This document shows positions 24,807-32,837 of a DNA stretch of 33,239 nt, piece by piece. A model generated the notes under the pieces. The model saw only the letters and a list, made by a program, of their open reading frames with translations. It had not been told where the DNA came from and did not search any database. The DNA is from a bacterium (lineage in GTDB: Bacteria; Chlamydiota; Chlamydiia; Chlamydiales; SM23-39), in assembly GCA_021781995.1 (NCBI GenBank), contig JAJXVT010000014.1, forward strand, positions 1 to 33,239, in the 5' to 3' direction. A program made the position numbers and the translations under genes. Every line of letters begins with the position of its first letter. Position 1 is the first letter of the stretch.

Positions 24807-26309
24807 ATGAACTCCATTTTCGGCTTACCACCACATCTTCGCCCTGCCTTGGTCCGGTCTGATTCGGCAGATGCAGCTGCTGTTTCTTTGTCACCCACGC
24901 CACCGGCGCCTCCAGAAAGTCCTGCAATTATCGGTTTTAGTCGAGGGCTGGCCCGTCGAGCTGCGCTAGCTTCTGCTCTTGTGTTGTCACCTAGGATGGC
25001 AGATGCGATTGATCAATTTCGTTTATTATTGCATGCATGTAAGCAAATAGTCGAAGAAGGAGTTGTCGATGTTCAGGCGCTCATGGGTAGTTATAAAAAT
25101 TTGTCTAATTGCATTTCTGGCGTAATTGAAACTTTTCCTGCATTGAAGTCATTGGCGCATGATCTTCGCACGCCGATACAGAATGCAAGTAGCTTTGCTG
25201 AAAAACTCATAGGAGAAGAAGATCCGTTTGCTGTAGATCGGGATGTGATGAAAATACGCCATTTCCATGCGCAAATGGAATCTTTGATTGTTCAAATGAG
25301 TGGTAAAGCTGAACCGGATGGCGAGTGGAATGTAAAAGATTTGTTGGACACATTATTAGAAGATAATCTCTTAGCAGCAGAAAAAAAAGGTGTAGATCTT
25401 CGCTTACAAATTGATGGTGTTTATAATGTGAATGTCATTGGGAAAAGATTGCAAATTGAACGAGTACTGGGTAACTTTCTTCGCAATGCATTCAATTATG
25501 GCACGATCGATGGCCGAGGTGTGGTTACGATTTACGCAAAACTATCGCCAGTGGAAACAACTGCGTTACACATCGAATTTTTAATTCGCGATCGAGGGCT
25601 GGGCATTACTGCAGATAAATTAGAGCAGTTAGGGGTTTCGGATAGAATTCAATTGGATACTTTTCTCAGAGATGCGGAGCTGCAGGCGCAATCTTCGGGA
25701 GTAGGAATTCATGGGTCTGTGCAATTGATTGAAGGCATGGGAGGGAAGTTTCTCAAAAGTAGTCGGCATATCAGCGAGGTTTCAAACGAAGAACAAAGTG
25801 GTTCGTCTTTTGGATTTTCTCTGACATTGCGGCGTGAGGCGCTTCGCTCAGTGAGCGTCTCTCCATGCCCGGCTCGATCGAGTGCATCAGAAAAATTTAT
25901 AGGCACCCCTCCTAGAATTTTACTCGCAGATGATGAGGGCACAATACGAAAAACGGCCTCGTTTGTTTTTACAAGAGCTGGGGCGGCCTCGGTTTTAAGT
26001 GTCGAAAGTGGCTCTGCATTGATGGAGCGTATATTGGACGCGCCTCAAAATTATGATGTAATCATAGCGGATATGAATATGGAGGAGGGACGTACCGGCT
26101 TAGAGCTGCTCACAGAAATTATGCAATTATATCAAGACAGAGGATTGCGTTTGCCTATTTTAATATTATGCACGGGAGATTCTGATATTCGTCCATCTGA
26201 AGAGTGGAACTGTATCTCGGTTATTCAAAAAGGAATTGGCGCCAATCTCGAGGTGGTGCGCCTTGTCAATCGACGTGGACATAAATCAGTTTTACAATCG
26301 GCTTCTTGA
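24807..26309 (+). CDS. Soluble hybrid histidine kinase with C-terminal receiver domain
   Basis: 500 aa, no membrane span, so a cytosolic sensor. After a proline-rich N terminus comes a dimerisation helix with phospho-acceptor His118 in LAHDLRTP. The ATPase domain has an N box (GNFLRNAFNYG, Asn227), a G1 box (RDRGLGIT) and a final GSSFGFSL. The receiver at about 368-490 has acidic Asp375/376 (LADDE), phospho-acceptor Asp422 (IADMNM), Thr456 (CTGDSD) and a Lys in VIQKG. All key residues are present, so both modules should work. No separate output domain or partner regulator is adjacent, and the signal is unknown. The start has no ribosome site; ATG 24993 (MADAIDQF) is an alternative. The gene follows the IS/MITE debris. 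Confidence 0.9.
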   Translation: MNSIFGLPPHLRPALVRSDSADAAAVSLSPTPPAPPESPAIIGFSRGLARRAALASALVLSPRMADAIDQFRLLLHACKQIVEEGVVDVQALMGSYKNLSNCISGVIETFPALKSLAHDLRTPIQNASSFAEKLIGEEDPFAVDRDVMKIRHFHAQMESLIVQMSGKAEPDGEWNVKDLLDTLLEDNLLAAEKKGVDLRLQIDGVYNVNVIGKRLQIERVLGNFLRNAFNYGTIDGRGVVTIYAKLSPVETTALHIEFLIRDRGLGITADKLEQLGVSDRIQLDTFLRDAELQAQSSGVGIHGSVQLIEGMGGKFLKSSRHISEVSNEEQSGSSFGFSLTLRREALRSVSVSPCPARSSASEKFIGTPPRILLADDEGTIRKTASFVFTRAGAASVLSVESGSALMERILDAPQNYDVIIADMNMEEGRTGLELLTEIMQLYQDRGLRLPILILCTGDSDIRPSEEWNCISVIQKGIGANLEVVRLVNRRGHKSVLQSAS

Positions 26310-26360
26310 ATCATTTTCCACATATCCGTTAAAGTGGAGGCGATTATCAATCGGAAATGT

Positions 26361-27029
26361 ATGCATAAACGCCCCTCGATTCAAGTTTACCCTTCAATTC
26401 TCTCTGGTGATTTTGGCCGGCTTGCTGAAGAAGCTCGACGGCTGCAAGTAGCCGGTGCTGATGCTATACATGTGGATATTATGGATGGACAATTTGTCCA
26501 AAATCTCACTTTTGGGCCAAAGGCTTTAGAGGCGATCAATCGCGCAACTCCCTTGTTTCTCGATGTTCATTTAATGATTTACAACCCTTACCCATATATA
26601 GAAACTTTTGTTAAAGCCGGTGCCGATCGTATTACGTTTCACTTTGAAGCGACTGAAGATGTGGAAGATACGATTGAATTCATTCGAAAATGCGGTGTAA
26701 AAGCCGGAGTTGCTTTTCGCCCTGAAACGTCGTTTTCGTTTGTTGTTAAATATTTAGAATTGTGTGACCTAGTGCTTTTAATGACCGTTAACCCAGGGTT
26801 TGGCGGCCAGCCGTTCATGCCGGAAGTGTTGGAAAAAGTGAAATTAGCGCGGCAATATTGCGAGAGACATTCGCTTGGAACTCATATTCAAGTCGATGGC
26901 GGGATTGATTTACAGACAGGCGCTCAGTGCATAGAAGCCGGTGCGGATGTATTGGTCAGCGGCGATTATTTATTTCGTCGTGCGACAGATTTGAAACAGG
27001 GAATATCGGAGTTAAAGCGGCTAATATGA
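26361..27029 (+). CDS. rpe: Ribulose-phosphate 3-epimerase
   Basis: Interconverts ribulose 5-phosphate and xylulose 5-phosphate in the pentose phosphate pathway. A TIM barrel with YPSILSGDF, HVDIMDGQFVQNLTFGP, LDVHLMI, VNPGFGGQPF and QVDGGI, all standard metal- and phosphate-binding motifs. I prefer ATG 26361 (MHKRPSIQVYPSILS, 222 aa), which has GGAAA just upstream; a GTG at 26334 would add nine residues made largely of the GGAGG region. The stop overlaps the next ATG by four bases. It heads the operon that ends with rfbA; rpe-efp-accB-accC is the order I recall in C. trachomatis (CT_121 to CT_124). Confidence 0.96.
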   Translation: MHKRPSIQVYPSILSGDFGRLAEEARRLQVAGADAIHVDIMDGQFVQNLTFGPKALEAINRATPLFLDVHLMIYNPYPYIETFVKAGADRITFHFEATEDVEDTIEFIRKCGVKAGVAFRPETSFSFVVKYLELCDLVLLMTVNPGFGGQPFMPEVLEKVKLARQYCERHSLGTHIQVDGGIDLQTGAQCIEAGADVLVSGDYLFRRATDLKQGISELKRLI

Positions 27030-28003
27030 TCAAAGGTTCCCTGAAAAAGGTAGTTGTAATTGGCGGTGGAACCGGAAATTTTGTCGTCTTGCGAGGATTG
27101 AAAAAATATCCTCTTGAATTAACGGCGATTGTGTCTATGGCCGATGATGGAGGCAGTACAGGCATTTTACGCGATGAGCTTGGGGTACTGCCTCCAGGAG
27201 ATGTGCGCCAATGTCTTGTCGCTTTATCGAACTCTTCTCGATTGATGCGTAGTTTAATGAATTACCGATTCGAAAATGGAGGGTTGGGCGGTCATAGTTT
27301 TGGCAATTTATTGCTTTCCGCATTGGAAAAAGTTACAGGAAGTTTCGAAAAAGCAGTAGAAGAAGCCAGTAAAATTCTCAACATCCGAGGCAAGGTTATT
27401 CCTGTTACAACCCACCAAGTCCGTTTGAAAATGGTTTTGAATAATTATAAGGTGCTAGAGGGTGAGAGAGAAATTTATCTTTCCCAGGAGATCGATAGAG
27501 GTTATAAAACGATCTATTTGGAGCCTTACCCTAAAGTGAATCCACATGTAGTGGATGAAATAGCGAACGCAGATTTATTAGTGATTGGACCCGGAGGATT
27601 GCACACTTCATTGATTCCCAATTTGCTCGTCGATGGAGTATGCGATGCAATTCGAAAAAGCGATGCTAGAAAAATTTTTATAGTAAATTTGATGAACCGT
27701 AAAGGACAGACATCTGGATTTACAACCCGTTCTTATTTAAATGAAATGATTCGTTATTTAGGAGAAGATGTGTTTGATCATATTTTAATTAATACGCAAA
27801 AGCCGCCCGATCATCTCATTGAGTTTTATTCGAACGAGGGGGACCTTGTAGAAAATGATCTAGATGATCATCGCTTGATATCCGCTGAATTGCTTGGATC
27901 GTTAGCTGGAGAACAAAAAAAAGATCCTCTGAAAAGAAATTTAATCCGCCATGATTCTAAAAAACTCGCTATGGAGCTGGTGAAAATTGTTGATCATCTT
28001 TGA
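27026..28003 (+). CDS. YvcK/CofD-like family protein (gluconeogenesis factor type)
   Basis: 325 aa from ATG 27026, which overlaps the rpe stop as ATGA; an in-frame upstream ATG lies inside rpe and is ignored. The N terminus VVVIGGGTGNFVVLRGLKKYP is the nucleotide-sugar-binding turn, followed by SMADDGGSTGILRDE and GVLPPGDVRQCLVALS, hallmarks of the YvcK branch. B. subtilis YvcK binds UDP-sugars and supports cell-wall synthesis and growth on gluconeogenic carbon. Here it is inserted between rpe and efp together with the HAD gene. Its role in a chlamydia is not established. Confidence 0.9.
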   Translation: MIKGSLKKVVVIGGGTGNFVVLRGLKKYPLELTAIVSMADDGGSTGILRDELGVLPPGDVRQCLVALSNSSRLMRSLMNYRFENGGLGGHSFGNLLLSALEKVTGSFEKAVEEASKILNIRGKVIPVTTHQVRLKMVLNNYKVLEGEREIYLSQEIDRGYKTIYLEPYPKVNPHVVDEIANADLLVIGPGGLHTSLIPNLLVDGVCDAIRKSDARKIFIVNLMNRKGQTSGFTTRSYLNEMIRYLGEDVFDHILINTQKPPDHLIEFYSNEGDLVENDLDDHRLISAELLGSLAGEQKKDPLKRNLIRHDSKKLAMELVKIVDHL

Positions 28004-28628
28004 TTTGGACGACACTTTAATCGATACTTCAGGGGCGATTACACCGTATAAATTGCAACAAGCTTTGCAATTGATGATCGGACACGCTTCGAAAGAGGAA
28101 TTAGAGATTATAACTCAAATTAACCTTCAATCTGCCAAGACAGCTCTCGCCTTGCATGCTTATGGCGCCATGCGCGGCGTATCGAGTGCAACGATAGCGC
28201 AGGCCGTAGCGCTGCTTTCCAAGCCTTTGCCTGATGATTTTCCCGTGCCGTGTACACCTTACGCTAAGGAAATATTGCAGTATTATGCGAGCCGAGGACC
28301 GATTGCTTTAGTGACAGGCGGGTATCCTCCCTTTCAAAAAGAAAAACTGAAAAAAGCTGGTATTGAACCTTCAATTTTTAGTAAGATAGCGATCCCGGAG
28401 GATTCGCTTAAGGGTCCCTTTTATAGGGATTTTTTGCGAGAATTCTCGGTCGATCCAGATCAAGTTTGGGTCTGTGGCGATCGGGTGGCAATGGATTTAG
28501 CGCCGGCTCATGCTTTGGGTTGTAAAACCGTGCTCATGCGTTGGGGACGCGGATTGCAGATGCCTCACGAACCATGGATCGACCACTCTATCAGGCAATT
28601 AACAGAACTAAGGAATATTATTCCATGA
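27987..28628 (+). CDS. HAD-superfamily phosphatase
   Basis: 213 aa. Motif I is FDLDDTLID at the very N terminus, motif II the Thr of ALVTGG, motif III a Lys near LKGPFYRDFL, motif IV GDRVAMD. This is a complete HAD active site with a helical cap (residues about 15-90). The start must be TTG 27987 or TTG 27990: an in-frame TGA stands directly before (27981-27983), and GGAG lies ten bases upstream. It overlaps the YvcK gene by 17 bases and efp by four. The substrate is unknown; a phosphosugar or nucleotide is likely from the neighbours. Confidence 0.9.
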   Translation: MLIIFDLDDTLIDTSGAITPYKLQQALQLMIGHASKEELEIITQINLQSAKTALALHAYGAMRGVSSATIAQAVALLSKPLPDDFPVPCTPYAKEILQYYASRGPIALVTGGYPPFQKEKLKKAGIEPSIFSKIAIPEDSLKGPFYRDFLREFSVDPDQVWVCGDRVAMDLAPAHALGCKTVLMRWGRGLQMPHEPWIDHSIRQLTELRNIIP

Positions 28629-29179
28629 CCACAGCAAATCAAATTTCTCCCGGCATGACCCTGAATATTGATGGCAAGGTGTTCCGTGTTGAATCAAGTG
28701 TAAAAGTGACGGTGGCCAAAGGCACTCCGTTTATTAAGGCTAAATTGCGCAATCTGCTCACCGATGAAATGATTGAAAGAAATTTCAAATTAGATCAAAC
28801 CGTGCAAGAAGTGTCGTTAGTTGAAAGACAAATTGAGTTTCTCTATCCAGAAGGTAAAGAATATCTGTTTTTGGATATCGGTAATTTAGATCAAGTATTA
28901 GTTCCAGCGCATATTTTGTCTGAAAGAGTCCACTATCTAAAAGAGGGGATTATTATTAAGGCGATGTTTTATGGCGATACGATTTTTGCCGTTGAGCTTC
29001 CTCAATTTCTTGAGATTATGGTAGTGAAAACGGATGGTGCAGAAGAAGACAATGGTTCTAATACAACCAAAGCCGCGGTTTTAGAGACGGGCGCGAAAAT
29101 TCAAGTTCCTCTTTTCATTGAAAACGGCGATGTAATCAAAGTCGATACACACGCAAATGAATACATTCAAAGGGTATAA
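28625..29179 (+). CDS. efp: Elongation factor P
   Basis: 184 aa from ATG 28625, overlapping the HAD stop by four bases. EF-P relieves ribosome stalling at proline runs. Three domains are visible: the N-terminal KOW-like part (ISPGMTLNIDGKVFRV) with the tip loop AKGTPFIKAKLRNL, where the Lys of AKG is the likely modifiable position, then two OB folds ending in the conserved IENGDVIKVDTHANEYIQRV. Chlamydiae carry two efp genes; by its place before accB this equals efp1 (CT_122). The proline runs of the infB and hypothetical products here are possible clients. Confidence 0.96.
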   Translation: MTTANQISPGMTLNIDGKVFRVESSVKVTVAKGTPFIKAKLRNLLTDEMIERNFKLDQTVQEVSLVERQIEFLYPEGKEYLFLDIGNLDQVLVPAHILSERVHYLKEGIIIKAMFYGDTIFAVELPQFLEIMVVKTDGAEEDNGSNTTKAAVLETGAKIQVPLFIENGDVIKVDTHANEYIQRV

Positions 29180-29180
29180 T

Positions 29181-29642
29181 GTGGATTTAGATCAGATCAA
29201 ACAACTCATGGCCGAGCTGGAGTCGAGCAAGCTTAAGAAATTAATGCTCAAAAAAGGTGATTTTGAGCTGCATTTGGAAAAGGAAGGCGATGTTTCAGGT
29301 GTGATCCATTCATCTCCACGTTATGTAGTTGCTGATGGCGCTCAGCATATCGCATTTGAATCAGAACCTGTTCATAAAAATGCCCGTAAAAGCGAAATGA
29401 CTGACGGTGTTTATGTCACATCGCCGATGGTAGGAACCTTTTATGCATCGCCAGCTCCGCAGCAGCCCGCGTTTGTAAAGGTTGGGGATCTAGTTACTGA
29501 AAATACTGTGGTTTGTATTGTGGAAGCGATGAAAGTAATGAATGAAGTAAAAGCTGGCACAGCAGGAACTATCGCTGAAGTTCTCATTGCCACAGGCCAT
29601 CCTGTTGAATTTGGTTCTAAACTGTTCCGGATTGTAAAATAA
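29181..29642 (+). CDS. accB: Biotin carboxyl carrier protein of acetyl-CoA carboxylase
   Basis: I choose GTG 29181 (VDLDQIKQLMAELESS, 153 aa), six bases after AAGGG and one base past the efp stop; an ATG at 29157 would lie inside efp and add eight residues. The biotin site is Lys118 in VEAMKVMNEV, 35 residues from the C terminus, the standard spacing. A flexible linker separates the N-terminal helix from the biotinyl domain. It carries the carboxyl group between AccC and the transferase (accA/accD not in this window) in fatty acid synthesis. Confidence 0.96.
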   Translation: MDLDQIKQLMAELESSKLKKLMLKKGDFELHLEKEGDVSGVIHSSPRYVVADGAQHIAFESEPVHKNARKSEMTDGVYVTSPMVGTFYASPAPQQPAFVKVGDLVTENTVVCIVEAMKVMNEVKAGTAGTIAEVLIATGHPVEFGSKLFRIVK

Positions 29643-31006
29643 TGAAAAAGATCTTAATTGCCAATCGAGGAGAGATTGCCGTGCGCATTATACGCGCGTG
29701 CCATGATCTCGGATTGCAAACGGTAGCGGTTTATTCAGAAGCTGATAGCGAGGCCATGCACGTGTATCACGCCGATGAGGCGATTTGCATTGGAGAAGCT
29801 CCTTCTGCAAAATCTTATCTAAAAATCGCTAATATTATTGCCTCATGTGAAATCACAGGCGCTGATGCGGTGCATCCAGGATATGGCTTTTTGAGTGAAA
29901 ATGCTGGATTTGCATCTATTTGCGAAAGCTCCGGATTAGTGTTTATCGGTCCCTCGTCCAAAGCAATTGCACTACTTGGAGATAAGGCAGCTGCAAAAGC
30001 GACTGCAAAAGATGTAGGCTGCCCGGTTATTCCCGGATCAGATGGGCCAGTGTCTGACGTGGAGAGTGGGTTAAAAGAAGCTCGTAAAGTTGGTTTCCCT
30101 GTATTTATTAAAGCTGTAGCTGGCGGTGGAGGTAAGGGGATCCGGATAGCATATTCTGAAGATGATTTTATGAATAAATTTTCTGCCGCGCGAGCAGAAG
30201 CTGAAGTATCGTTTAACAATCCAGATGTTTATTTAGAAAAAATGATTGTAAACCCCCGTCACGTTGAAGTGCAGATTATGGGGGACCAGCATGGTAATTA
30301 CGTTTATTTAGGAGAGCGCGATTGTACGATTCAGCGGCGCAGACAAAAATTGATTGAAGAGGCGCCTAGCCCCAAACTCAATGAAGCGATGCGCAAAAAA
30401 ATTGGCGAGGCTGCGGTAGCTATTGTACGGGCAGCAAAATATCATTCCGTGGGAACTGTGGAGTTTTTGCTGGATCAAGAAGGGTATTTTTATTTTATGG
30501 AAGTCAATACTCGAATTCAAGTGGAGCATACGGTCACAGAAGAATTAACAGGTATTGATTTAGTTCAAGAGCAAATCCGCATTGCGCAAGGAGAAAAGTT
30601 GCGCATTGGACAGAAAGATATTGTTTTGAAAGGCCATGTTTTTGAGTTTCGCATCAACGCGGAAAATCCATCGCAAAATTTTGCGCCATCTCCGGGTGTT
30701 TTAGAGCATTATATTCCTCCAGGAGGCCCTCATGTACGCATCGATAGCGCTTGTTATGGTGGATATCGCATTCCACCAAATTATGATTCCATGATCGCAA
30801 AATTGATTGTCAAAGGGGCGGATCGAACAGAGGCAATTGCTCGAGCCAAACGAGCCTTAAAAGAATTTCATATTTCCGGAGTGCACACGACAATCGGATT
30901 TCATCAATATATGTTAAAAGATGAGCGCTTTTTGAATCACGATTATACTATTGGCTACATCGATCAGTTAATTGATACGGGTTGTGTGTTTCAAGAGGAT
31001 CAATGA
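29642..31006 (+). CDS. accC: Biotin carboxylase subunit of acetyl-CoA carboxylase
   Basis: 454 aa, full length. It carboxylates biotin on AccB using ATP and bicarbonate. The N-terminal fold starts KILIANRGEIAVRIIRA; the ATP-grasp domain has the glycine loop KAVAGGGGKGIRI, ERDCTIQRRRQK and MEVNTRIQVEHTVTE, with the expected active-site Glu, Asn and Arg. The start codon shares one base with the accB stop (TAATG), so the two are co-translated. The stop overlaps rfbA by four bases. Confidence 0.97.
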   Translation: MKKILIANRGEIAVRIIRACHDLGLQTVAVYSEADSEAMHVYHADEAICIGEAPSAKSYLKIANIIASCEITGADAVHPGYGFLSENAGFASICESSGLVFIGPSSKAIALLGDKAAAKATAKDVGCPVIPGSDGPVSDVESGLKEARKVGFPVFIKAVAGGGGKGIRIAYSEDDFMNKFSAARAEAEVSFNNPDVYLEKMIVNPRHVEVQIMGDQHGNYVYLGERDCTIQRRRQKLIEEAPSPKLNEAMRKKIGEAAVAIVRAAKYHSVGTVEFLLDQEGYFYFMEVNTRIQVEHTVTEELTGIDLVQEQIRIAQGEKLRIGQKDIVLKGHVFEFRINAENPSQNFAPSPGVLEHYIPPGGPHVRIDSACYGGYRIPPNYDSMIAKLIVKGADRTEAIARAKRALKEFHISGVHTTIGFHQYMLKDERFLNHDYTIGYIDQLIDTGCVFQEDQ

Positions 31007-31860
31007 GAGGTATCCTTCTCGCCGGTGGCAGCGGCACTCGTTTATATCCGGCGACGCAAGCCATTTGTAAACAATTGCTTCCCATTTATGATAAACCGAT
31101 GATTTATTATCCACTATCGGTTTTGATGTTAGCAAAAATTCGTGAAATTTTAATTATATCTACTCCTGAAGATACACCGCGTTTTCAAAAATTATTAGGC
31201 GATGGTTCTCAACTTGGCGTGCAATTTGCGTATCAGGTGCAAGACAAGCCTATCGGATTAGCACATGCTCTTATTTTAGGCGCTTCGTTTATTGGCAAGC
31301 ATCCAGTTTGTTTGATTCTTGGAGATAATTTATTCTATGGCAATGATTTACCTAAAATATTACGCGAAGCGACCATGTTGCAGTCCGGAGCAAAAATTTT
31401 TGGTTATCCAGTAAAGGATCCTCAGCGTTATGGCGTGGTTCATTTTGATGAGAACATGAAAGTATTAGGTATCGAAGAAAAACCTAAATGTCCTAAATCC
31501 TCCTATGCTGTGCCCGGGATATATTTCTACGGTCCGGAAGTGGTGAATATTGCGACAACAATTCTTCCATCTGCAAGAGGTGAGTTAGAAATTACTAGCG
31601 TCAATCAAGTTTATCTTACAAAAGGGCAGTTATCCGTACAGCTTTTGAGCCGTGGCCACGCATGGTTAGATACCGGAACTTTTGACGCATTGCATAAAGC
31701 CTCTGCATTCGTACAAACCATTCAAGATCGGCAAGGAATTAAAATTGCTTGTATCGAAGAAGTGGCTTATCGCAATGGATGGATCAGTCGAGATCAGCTG
31801 CATGTTTTAGCAGAAAAATATTCTCATAATGAATATGGCGAGTACTTATACCGTTCGTGA
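31003..31860 (+). CDS. rfbA: Glucose-1-phosphate thymidylyltransferase
   Basis: 285 aa from ATG 31003, after AAGAGGAT and overlapping the accC stop (ATGA). It makes dTDP-glucose from dTTP and glucose 1-phosphate, the first step toward dTDP-rhamnose. Motifs: LAGGSGTRLYPAT, KQLLPIYDKPMIYYPLS, LILGDNLFYG, EEKP and WLDTGTFDAL, all typical of RmlA. The other pathway genes (rfbB, rfbC, rfbD) are not in the window. Coupling to the acc operon is unusual. Chlamydiaceae lack this gene as far as I know, so it speaks for an environmental lineage with a surface polysaccharide. Confidence 0.95.
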   Translation: MRGILLAGGSGTRLYPATQAICKQLLPIYDKPMIYYPLSVLMLAKIREILIISTPEDTPRFQKLLGDGSQLGVQFAYQVQDKPIGLAHALILGASFIGKHPVCLILGDNLFYGNDLPKILREATMLQSGAKIFGYPVKDPQRYGVVHFDENMKVLGIEEKPKCPKSSYAVPGIYFYGPEVVNIATTILPSARGELEITSVNQVYLTKGQLSVQLLSRGHAWLDTGTFDALHKASAFVQTIQDRQGIKIACIEEVAYRNGWISRDQLHVLAEKYSHNEYGEYLYRS

Positions 31861-31878
31861 TTCTTGAATTACGAATGG
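31851..31878. terminator. Hairpin between convergent rfbA and phosphatase genes
   Basis: CCGTTCGTGATTC (31851-31863) pairs with GAATTACGAATGG (31866-31878) around TT, with one mismatch and one wobble pair. It includes the rfbA stop codon and lies ten bases from the phosphatase stop. No T run follows on either strand, so it is only a possible bidirectional terminator. Confidence 0.4.
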
Positions 31879-31887
31879 TGTGAAGGA

Positions 31888-32829
31888 CTATTCATGTGGC
31901 TGTTCTAGATTACGTACTTGTTGTAAAAAAAATTCGTAGTGGGATAGTTGCATCGTAAATCGCGAACGAACGCACGCCCTTTTAGTTTTTAAAAATGACA
32001 AAGCCTCTGTTGTCGTCATATTAAATCGATGAATGAGATATGCAGCTAAAATAGTGGTGCTGCGCGATATGCCTAAATGACAGTGGACCAACACTTTGGA
32101 CCACCCAAACACGCCTTGATCAATAAAGCGGAAAGTAGTTTGAAACCATTGAGTAACAGGTATACGCCATAAATAAAATCGATGAAAATCACGATGTAAA
32201 GAAGGAAAGAGGTGGCGTTGACTATGTGATATTGTGTTATTATAAACGAGGCTGAACCATGAATCTGGATGGTCTCCTACTGCATCTCCTACATATTGCC
32301 ATTGAATTCGTTCTGTACGCAATATTTTCTGAGCTGCGATCTCTGTGCGCCTCTCTATTAAAGCGTATTGATCTACGAAAGAGGTAGTGGCTAAATCCAA
32401 TTCTAAAAGAGGGGTATCTGTGCGCGACGGGCGCGGTAAGTGTGGACTCAGATCATCTTGGGTAATATTATTTTGGATAGGTATTTGTAATCGAATTATA
32501 GTATCTATTGGACAAGCCGTAATAATAACATTGAATTGATGGTGTCGTCTGTCCATACATGCTTGTAAATTTCCGAGCCATACATTTTCTAATATTTGAT
32601 GACAGGAAATAGATGATGCTTCGTTATGGCGTTCGATGCGCAAACTGTGTCTTTGACTTACAGGCATTTGCGAATGATATCTTCTTTGCCGGCAGCGATC
32701 TTGTAACGCCTGTCTAATGTGTTGGATTGCCTGTTCTATACGATGGTTTGAAGGCAGAATCATGGAGCGAATGTTCGAACCGCAGTCGCAGTATGTGTCA
32801 TGTGGTTGTGCAGATACAGAGGCAGCCAT
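31888..32829 (-). CDS. Dual-specificity protein phosphatase-like protein (DUSP family)
   Basis: 313 aa. The active-site loop VHCHLGISRST fits HCxxGxxR (Cys250, Arg256), followed by the helical tail typical of DUSPs (YLIHRFNMTTTEALSFLKTKR, then FTMQLSHYEFFL). The segment ISCHQILENVWLGNLQAC resembles the usual DUSP domain entry, but about 100 residues between it and the Cys loop form an unusually long insert. The N-terminal 70 residues are Gln/Arg-rich with Cys14/Cys16. No signal peptide. ATG 32829 follows AAAGG at the end of the upstream YitT gene, eight bases away, so the two are co-transcribed. Such eukaryote-like phosphatases are candidates for secreted effectors or for reversing the kinases here; both are inference. 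Confidence 0.82.
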   Translation of the reverse strand: MAASVSAQPHDTYCDCGSNIRSMILPSNHRIEQAIQHIRQALQDRCRQRRYHSQMPVSQRHSLRIERHNEASSISCHQILENVWLGNLQACMDRRHHQFNVIITACPIDTIIRLQIPIQNNITQDDLSPHLPRPSRTDTPLLELDLATTSFVDQYALIERRTEIAAQKILRTERIQWQYVGDAVGDHPDSWFSLVYNNTISHSQRHLFPSLHRDFHRFYLWRIPVTQWFQTTFRFIDQGVFGWSKVLVHCHLGISRSTTILAAYLIHRFNMTTTEALSFLKTKRACVRSRFTMQLSHYEFFLQQVRNLEQPHE

Positions 32830-32837
32830 AAAAAAGA

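Noticed and set aside
26927..27025. Upstream in-frame start for the YvcK-like gene inside rpe
   Set aside because: The extension has no family similarity, and ATG 27026 gives the canonical N terminus with a four-base overlap.
28541..28624. Upstream in-frame start for efp inside the HAD gene
   Set aside because: EF-P homologs begin near MTTANQISPGM; the extension is a shadow of the HAD frame.
30982..31002. Upstream alternative start for rfbA inside accC
   Set aside because: RmlA proteins begin directly with MRGILLAGGSGTRL, and a ribosome site precedes ATG 31003.
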